Shown here: positions 57,010 through 64,000 of the stretch, in pieces
Layout: each line of letters begins with the position of its first letter
How positions within the stretch are numbered: the stretch's first letter is position 1
The notes under the pieces: model-generated
What the model saw: only the letters and a program-made list of their open reading frames with translations
Databases searched by the model: none
Told to the model about the DNA's origin: nothing
Assembly: GCF_904846225.1 (NCBI RefSeq)
Contig: NZ_CAJGZJ010000006.1
Coordinates: 96,939 to 160,938 of the forward strand
DNA: 64,000 nucleotides
Source: Psychrobacter immobilis
GTDB lineage: Bacteria; Pseudomonadota; Gammaproteobacteria; Pseudomonadales; Moraxellaceae
Direction of reading: 5' to 3'
Position numbers and translations under genes: made by a program

Positions 57010-57266
57010 TGTGATCGTCCCTTATCGTTGTTGTAATAGGCAATGAGGCCATGTTTTATCAAAACTACTGTAGCAGTAACGGTTAATTATGAACAGTCAC
57101 AAGTCAAAATTTGGCAGATTTTGTATTCTTTATTTGACCAAATATCATAAAGCAATGCCATCAGTAGCGTTTACTGACAGCGAGTATTAATTTAGTGTTC
57201 ACTCATCAGTCGTTTGTCTGCGTAGCTGATAATAATGGCGGTGTGTTACGATAGCATCAACGCTAA

Positions 57267-59471
<2,205 letters not shown>

Positions 59472-59493
59472 TAAGTCATTTAAAGTAGTCAAT

Positions 59494-59531
59494 TAAAAAA
59501 CGGTAGGGAAGCAATTTCCTGCCGTTTTTTC
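59494..59531 (+). terminator. Terminator of fadH
   Basis: AAAAAACGGTAGG and CCTGCCGTTTTTT arms with one mismatch, 23 bases past the stop, with a T run. Confidence 0.88.
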
Positions 59532-59623
59532 TGTTTAAATAATTTGCAATTATTCTACATTTGAATGATAGTGAGAAATGACAATTTGCCCGTAAATCAC
59601 TTCCTATTTGAAGATTAAATGTT

Positions 59624-60580
59624 ATGAGAAAAGACCACTTTTTATTAGATGGTATGAGCTTTAAATGGGGCGATAAATTAGCTGATGTCAAGTCTCAGCT
59701 CTCAACCAATAGAATAATCAGTGAAAACGATAATTCTTACGCTACAGATAAAACTTTGACCATAAAGTTATCAGAAATCTGGTCTATTAAAACCAATTCA
59801 TGTGAATTTAGTGCACCTGATGACGATAGATTAATTCATCGAATATGGATTAATTTACCTCCAATTCTATTTGGTAAATACCGAATAATTAGACAGCTCG
59901 AAAAGTATTTAGGTCCTAAATCTGATGCTAGTACTGGAGATAACCGGGGTAGTGGTAGCGTAATAAAAAACTGCAACTGGAGATTTGATAACTGTGTTAT
60001 CGGTGTCAGTATTTATGGTGATCTACGCCTAGAAAATGATGAGGTGAACATGGGACTTTTATATATAGATTTAGAAGACGTTGAACTCTTAGATTCATTG
60101 TACTCAAAACCTTTAAAGGATATAGAGTCCAACCTTATTAATAAAATAAACTTTAACACTATTGATGTTTTTCAAATGCAATCAGCACAACGTGCTTCAT
60201 GGTCAATGGAAACTATGAGATTTCCAAATCATAGCACTAACTTTATTTCTAGAGCGTTTAACGGATTTTATAAACGAGCGTTATTTCAAACGCCATCAGC
60301 TATTCAATCGCAGATTTCAAAATTTCAAATTTGTACATGGCAATCGATAATCGGTGATTATTACTTATCAAACTATTGGGAAACCATAGCGCTAAACAGC
60401 ACTCTCAAAACATCATGGTCTAACCTATTACCTGCTAAAGGCAGAGGTCATTGTTCTGTTTCGATAGGAGATTTTACTGTTAGTAATGAGCATAGTAGGT
60501 CTGAAACACAGGTGTTTATTAAACACCTTGAAAGTATAACTAATACAAGCATAGCGTGTTATGAAAGCTATGATTGTTAG
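59624..60580 (+). CDS. Hypothetical protein, unrecognised family
   Basis: The 318-aa protein is AT-rich in codon use compared with the genes to its left. It has no signal peptide or membrane segment. A recognisable pattern is FKWGDKLADVKSQL near the N-terminus and three W-rich stretches (SWSMETMRF, CTWQSIIGDYYLSNYWETI, SWSNLLPAKG). I do not recognise the family. The first residues MRKDHFLLDGMSFKWGD resemble openings of some immunity-type proteins, but that is only an impression. There is no operon partner. Confidence 0.7.
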   Translation: MRKDHFLLDGMSFKWGDKLADVKSQLSTNRIISENDNSYATDKTLTIKLSEIWSIKTNSCEFSAPDDDRLIHRIWINLPPILFGKYRIIRQLEKYLGPKSDASTGDNRGSGSVIKNCNWRFDNCVIGVSIYGDLRLENDEVNMGLLYIDLEDVELLDSLYSKPLKDIESNLINKINFNTIDVFQMQSAQRASWSMETMRFPNHSTNFISRAFNGFYKRALFQTPSAIQSQISKFQICTWQSIIGDYYLSNYWETIALNSTLKTSWSNLLPAKGRGHCSVSIGDFTVSNEHSRSETQVFIKHLESITNTSIACYESYDC

Positions 60581-60700
60581 GGAATTTATACAAAATTATT
60601 TTTAAACCATATAAAGAGCAAGCGTAATCTGCCAAATCTGCGACCTTGACATCTAATGATGGGCACGCTTAATTTTACTCTATATAAAGATTTAAAGCGG

Positions 60701-61474
60701 CTAACTCACCTCACGCTTTAATACAATACCGTCAAAATAACCTCGCATACCACAATGTCGCTCTCTATATCGATTATCAATGTCTTTTAATAATAATTGA
60801 GTCTTACCTTTATAGAGTGCTGGATACAAACGCAGTTCAGCGGTTTCATCTTGCAGATCATCGTTGATGACCCAATGGTTTTGTGACCACGTTGCCTTAC
60901 TCGCTTCAATCTCACAGGTATGCCCATTGGTAAAAATTAAAATGCTATCAATAATGGCAAGATAAGGTTTAATGGATACATTACGAATCGATAAAGTATT
61001 GGTCGTTTCTCCCATATCATCCCACTGTTTGCTATCTGGATTGTACATTGAGATTTGAGAATTTTGAGAAAACTTACCAAAAGCGTTTTTCGTTAGTAGT
61101 TCATAACGGCTTGGCTTATTTAAATAACTTCCTGCCACACCATGATGATTTTTATTTCCGATATATTCTTTATACTCTCGAATAAGGCACTTGGTACCTT
61201 TGCAAGTATTCCGTTGAAAATTTAGCCACAATTTCTGATCTATAATCATATTGTTTTTATAGGCTTCGATGTCCTCTTCATTAGCTATATTAGCGAGATC
61301 TCGTTTATATTTTTCTGCCATAGCGTCATCAAGCTTTGATAATTCATCATTCGCACAAACCGTATTTTCTACCCAAGTAGCTGCTTTGCTGCAATCAAAA
61401 CTGGCTGAATGTGCCGCAGTAGATAATAGGGCGGTGCCTAAAATACTCATAATGGCTAAGGCTGATTTTTTCAT
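60701..61474 (-). CDS. Secreted LprI-like (DUF1311) protein
   Basis: The product from the ATG at 61474 (GAGGATAAT before it) has 257 aa. A signal peptide ends near AHSASF, and the LprI-type domain follows: DCSKAATWVENTVCANDELSKLDDAMAEKYKRDL with conserved Cys, then WLNFQRNTCKGTKCLIREYKEYI. Some members inhibit lysozyme. The C-terminal 130 residues (DNRYRERHCGMRGYFDGIVLKRE) are of unknown function and contain two Cys that may bridge. The frame upstream to 61519 is less likely. It is a single gene. Confidence 0.85.
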   Translation of the reverse strand: MKKSALAIMSILGTALLSTAAHSASFDCSKAATWVENTVCANDELSKLDDAMAEKYKRDLANIANEEDIEAYKNNMIIDQKLWLNFQRNTCKGTKCLIREYKEYIGNKNHHGVAGSYLNKPSRYELLTKNAFGKFSQNSQISMYNPDSKQWDDMGETTNTLSIRNVSIKPYLAIIDSILIFTNGHTCEIEASKATWSQNHWVINDDLQDETAELRLYPALYKGKTQLLLKDIDNRYRERHCGMRGYFDGIVLKREVS

Positions 61475-61628
61475 ATTATCCTCATCATTTAACGTTTGAT
61501 TGAATGTTGATAAATACATAAGACTTTATTTTCTAAGGCTAAACATAAATATAGCATTATTGCCATTAAATACCTTATGATGATTTTAAGGTAGGAGCAA
61601 AGTAACGCCATATAAAAAGGATTTTGAC

Positions 61629-62834
61629 ATGGCATCTTTAAAGGCACTGTTTAAATGGATTGTATTGCCGATCATAGGGCTGTTAGTTATTATCAGTCTG
61701 GGATTAGTAGTGACAGGCAATTGCTATATTTTTAGAGGCGTTCAACTCACTTATCTAAAAGGCGAAAACACCGCCAATATTGATGATTATGTCGATTTTG
61801 ATAATCGTACTATCCGCGCTAAAAATCCTATCGCATGGGACAAATCTCCGAACTTCGACCAAATCAAACTAACGTCTACCTTGCAACAGGCTTTGGACAG
61901 CGATGATACCATCGCCTTTGCGATTATCAAAGATGGCAAATTGCTTTACGAAAATTACTGGCAAGGCTACAGCGCCGACTCGCATACCAACAGCTTTTCG
62001 ATGGCAAAAACTGTCACTACGATGCTGTACCTAAAAGCAGTTGAAGACGGTTATATCGGTAGTATCGATGAGCCAATTACCAAGTGGCTACCTGAATATG
62101 CTGACAACAAATATGCGCAAAACTGCACCCTCGCAGATTTCTCAGCGATGACCTCGGGCTACGATTGGACAGAGGATTATTACTTTCCTATCAATCCCAC
62201 TGCGGAATCTTATTATGGTCATGATTTAGTCAAGCAAATGGTCAATCGTGACTTTGTTGAGCCTTGTGGTGGCCCGTTTGAATATTCATCCGGCGACACG
62301 CAAATGCTTGGGATTGCTTTGTCGCGAGCGTTAGAGCCGCATGGTTATACCATCTCTAGCTATTTAGAAGAGAAGTTTTGGCAGCCACTGGGCATGCAAG
62401 GCGACGCTTATTGGTCACTTGACGGCTCAGAGAGCATCGAAAAAGTATATTGCTGCCTAAATGCCAGCGCTTTAGATTTTGCCAAATTTGGGCAGTTATT
62501 GTTAAACGGTGGCGAGTGGCAAGGCAAGCAGTTGCTTAGCAAAGCGCACGTTAATTTTATGATTAGGCCCAACGCGCAAGCATTTCCAAAGGGTTCTCCG
62601 CAAGTTTACGGGCATTCAGTGTGGACGGATATGGATAGTCCCATTCCTTTTTATGCCATGCTGGGTCATTTAGGTCAGAGAGTATTAGTGCTGCCCGAAG
62701 AGAATGTGATTATCGTTAGACTAGGCAAACAAAAAGGCTTACCCACGCCAGTAGAAGGATTTCATTTAGAGCTAGATTTAGGTCAGTATGTCACTGAGGT
62801 GAAAGTGATTTTAGATGGTTTAGCGGTTGAGTGA
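61629..62834 (+). CDS. Beta-lactamase-fold serine hydrolase (class C-like)
   Basis: The 401-aa protein has one N-terminal membrane segment (about residues 10-32). The active-site S-x-x-K is in NSFSMAKTVTTMLYLKA, followed by the Y-x-N-like FEYSSGDTQMLG and the C-terminal GHLGQRV in place of the K-T-G motif. Relatives are esterases or peptidases (EstB/AmpH type). No resistance role is indicated. It is anchored in the inner membrane facing the periplasm, by inference. It is a single gene. Confidence 0.9.
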   Translation: MASLKALFKWIVLPIIGLLVIISLGLVVTGNCYIFRGVQLTYLKGENTANIDDYVDFDNRTIRAKNPIAWDKSPNFDQIKLTSTLQQALDSDDTIAFAIIKDGKLLYENYWQGYSADSHTNSFSMAKTVTTMLYLKAVEDGYIGSIDEPITKWLPEYADNKYAQNCTLADFSAMTSGYDWTEDYYFPINPTAESYYGHDLVKQMVNRDFVEPCGGPFEYSSGDTQMLGIALSRALEPHGYTISSYLEEKFWQPLGMQGDAYWSLDGSESIEKVYCCLNASALDFAKFGQLLLNGGEWQGKQLLSKAHVNFMIRPNAQAFPKGSPQVYGHSVWTDMDSPIPFYAMLGHLGQRVLVLPEENVIIVRLGKQKGLPTPVEGFHLELDLGQYVTEVKVILDGLAVE

Positions 62835-62860
62835 TGGTTTAATTTTGCCAAGTACTCATT

Positions 62861-63277
62861 TTACCAACTACCAATATTTTCCATCGAAATCCATGGCTCA
62901 GCGGGTGCCAAATGTTCACCATCTTGGAGTAGCTCAATTGAGATATTATTAGGGTCTTTAACGAAGGCCATATGCCCATCTCTAGGCGGTCTTAATATGC
63001 TAACACCTGCTGCCATAAATATTTCGCACTGCGCATATATGTCATCAACTTTGAAGGCAAAGTGGCCGAAATTTCTGCCATTTGGATATTCTTCCTCGTC
63101 CCAGTTGTGAGTGAGTTCAATCTCTGGAGCACCGTTATGGGTCGCTAAAAAGTACAAGCTGAATCGTCCCGACTCAGAATCTTTTTTTCTAAGAAGCTTC
63201 AAGCCCATCAGTTCACAGTAAAAGCTTAAGGTCTCTTCTAGTTTATTTGTTCTAATCATTGCATGTAAGTATTTCAT
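62861..63277 (-). CDS. VOC-family protein, glyoxalase I-like
   Basis: The 138-aa protein has two beta-alpha-beta units of the vicinal-oxygen-chelate fold. Possible metal ligands are all present: His in YLHAMIRT, Glu in PEIELTHNWDE, His in NFGHFAFKVDD and Glu in NISIELLQDGE. It resembles lactoylglutathione lyase in the order of motifs and could detoxify methylglyoxal; that is an inference. The ATG at 63277 was chosen over the GTG at 63283. Confidence 0.88.
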   Translation of the reverse strand: MKYLHAMIRTNKLEETLSFYCELMGLKLLRKKDSESGRFSLYFLATHNGAPEIELTHNWDEEEYPNGRNFGHFAFKVDDIYAQCEIFMAAGVSILRPPRDGHMAFVKDPNNISIELLQDGEHLAPAEPWISMENIGSW

Positions 63278-63327
63278 AATCACGCCTTTAGGTTAATTTT
63301 TTTCTAAAAAATCTTAGATAAAGTGGT

Positions 63328-63762
63328 TTAGTGTTTATAGTCATCGCAATTAATACTTGAAGCGTATTCAGGTTTTTTGATATCTAGAGCATTATCACCA
63401 CTCATCCAGTTTCTTTTATTTTTTGGTATTTGTTTGCCATCTAAGTAATGTTCAAATTCTCTAGAATGCTTTGTTTCAAAATTATTACCGTCACACACAT
63501 TAATGAAGAAATACACAATATCGTCGCCTGTCGATGTTTCAAAATCTGTCGTTGATCCATAAACGTAAGGTTTTTGAATATACCAACTATCAACGGCTGT
63601 CACTTTGCCTGCAATTTTTTCACCTTTGTAGATTAAATAGTAATTTTGACTAGAGATATACCTCAGTTTTAACTTACCTAGGACTGGAGGCTGATAAACC
63701 TTATGATTAAGGAATAATAAAATAAGAAACATAAGTATTGTTAGGATGGATTTTTTTAACAT
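63328..63762 (-). CDS. Small anchored hypothetical protein
   Basis: The 144-aa protein has one N-terminal membrane segment or uncleaved signal (residues 5-22, ILTILMFLILLFL), then a soluble domain with YYLIYKGEKIAGKVTAVDSWY. Two Cys (VCDGNN and INCDDY) could form a bridge. The family is not recognised. It lies 51 bases upstream of the VOC gene on the same strand. Confidence 0.65.
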   Translation of the reverse strand: MLKKSILTILMFLILLFLNHKVYQPPVLGKLKLRYISSQNYYLIYKGEKIAGKVTAVDSWYIQKPYVYGSTTDFETSTGDDIVYFFINVCDGNNFETKHSREFEHYLDGKQIPKNKRNWMSGDNALDIKKPEYASSINCDDYKH

Positions 63763-64000
63763 TTTATATTCTTATTTTTTATTATATATCAGATTTTAAT
63801 AAGCAATGCCTGCTGAACTCGCGATTCTATTGCTGTTAATAATGCCGCTAATTGCTCAAGCTATCTTCAATATCACCCAATGTGAGACCTGTTTCTTGGG
63901 TGCTATAGATGGTGATACCTGTATGAACCGCCCCGACTATATCGGAGAGTGATTTACTTGAGTCAGGCAGCAATGCCTGACAGGGTTAAATTATCATAAT
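63763..64000. other. Right edge of the window
   Basis: No start codon with a ribosome site is found. A minus-strand frame at about 63976-63857 reads LPDSSKSLSDIVGAVHTGIT and ends at a stop, possibly the end of a gene or a remnant that starts outside the window or in another frame. A short stem CAGGCA/TGCCTG lies at 63964-63979 without a T run. Confidence 0.35.

Noticed and set aside
63857..63976. Short coding frame at the right window edge
   Set aside because: There is no start or recognised motif, and only about 40 codons are visible. It may be the end of something but cannot be supported.

Overview
The window reads as a stretch of a gammaproteobacterial chromosome of the Pseudomonadales/Moraxellaceae, most likely Psychrobacter. 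Three things point there: moderate-to-low GC housekeeping genes, a short AccA of the Acinetobacter/Psychrobacter type, and the Pseudomonadales gene order hemA / TPR protein / lolB / ispE / tRNA-Gln / prs / rplY / pth. No rRNA or phylogenetic marker is available to fix the species.

Bases 1 to about 11,945 are the right-hand part of an AT-rich genomic island. From left to right it holds a large TPR protein with a PIN-like C-terminal region (cut by the window start), a decayed IS256-family insertion sequence, and a tightly overlapping minus-strand operon. The operon is transcribed inward from the island's right edge in the order T4-type deoxynucleoside monophosphate kinase, a divergent tyrosine-recombinase-like protein of 743 aa, a tyrosine recombinase of about 680 aa, a small HTH/coiled-coil protein, and a tyrosine recombinase of about 430 aa. 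The last three look like the Gamma-Mobile-Trio (GMT) module. The island ends inside the chromosomal thymidylate kinase gene: the C-terminal half of tmk lies immediately outside it, broken in the conserved catalytic motif. The best hypothesis in the window is that the element integrates into an essential dTMP kinase gene and carries, as the first gene of its recombinase operon, a phage-type dNMP kinase that replaces the lost activity.

Bases 12,300 to 59,500 are mostly core chromosome. They include a CPA1-type cation/proton antiporter, a DegQ-like periplasmic protease, a metallophosphoesterase-fold protein that has lost most metal ligands, dapA with a minimal BamC-like lipoprotein and purC, mpg, csbD, a TetR gene beside a molybdopterin oxidoreductase, dadA, ygfZ, yjdM, hemL, ppx, accA, tilS, proC, yggT, thiD, four tRNA genes (Ser-GCT, Arg-ACG, two identical Gln-TTG), a Na+/Ca2+ exchanger, panD, pth, rplY, prs, ispE, lolB, hemA, a class V aminotransferase, an acyl-CoA synthetase and fadH. 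Bases 59,600 to 63,800 hold less conserved genes: an unknown protein, an LprI-like protein, a serine hydrolase, a glyoxalase-fold protein and a small anchored protein.

The intergenic DNA carries two dispersed MITE-like families. One is 169-170 bp with terminal inverted repeats starting GGGCGTGT and flanking TA (four copies, one of which supplies the tmk stop codon). The other is about 147 bp with TATAGTC ends (four near-complete and three partial copies). There are also two heptanucleotide tandem arrays, one perfect (upstream of dapA) and one degenerating.
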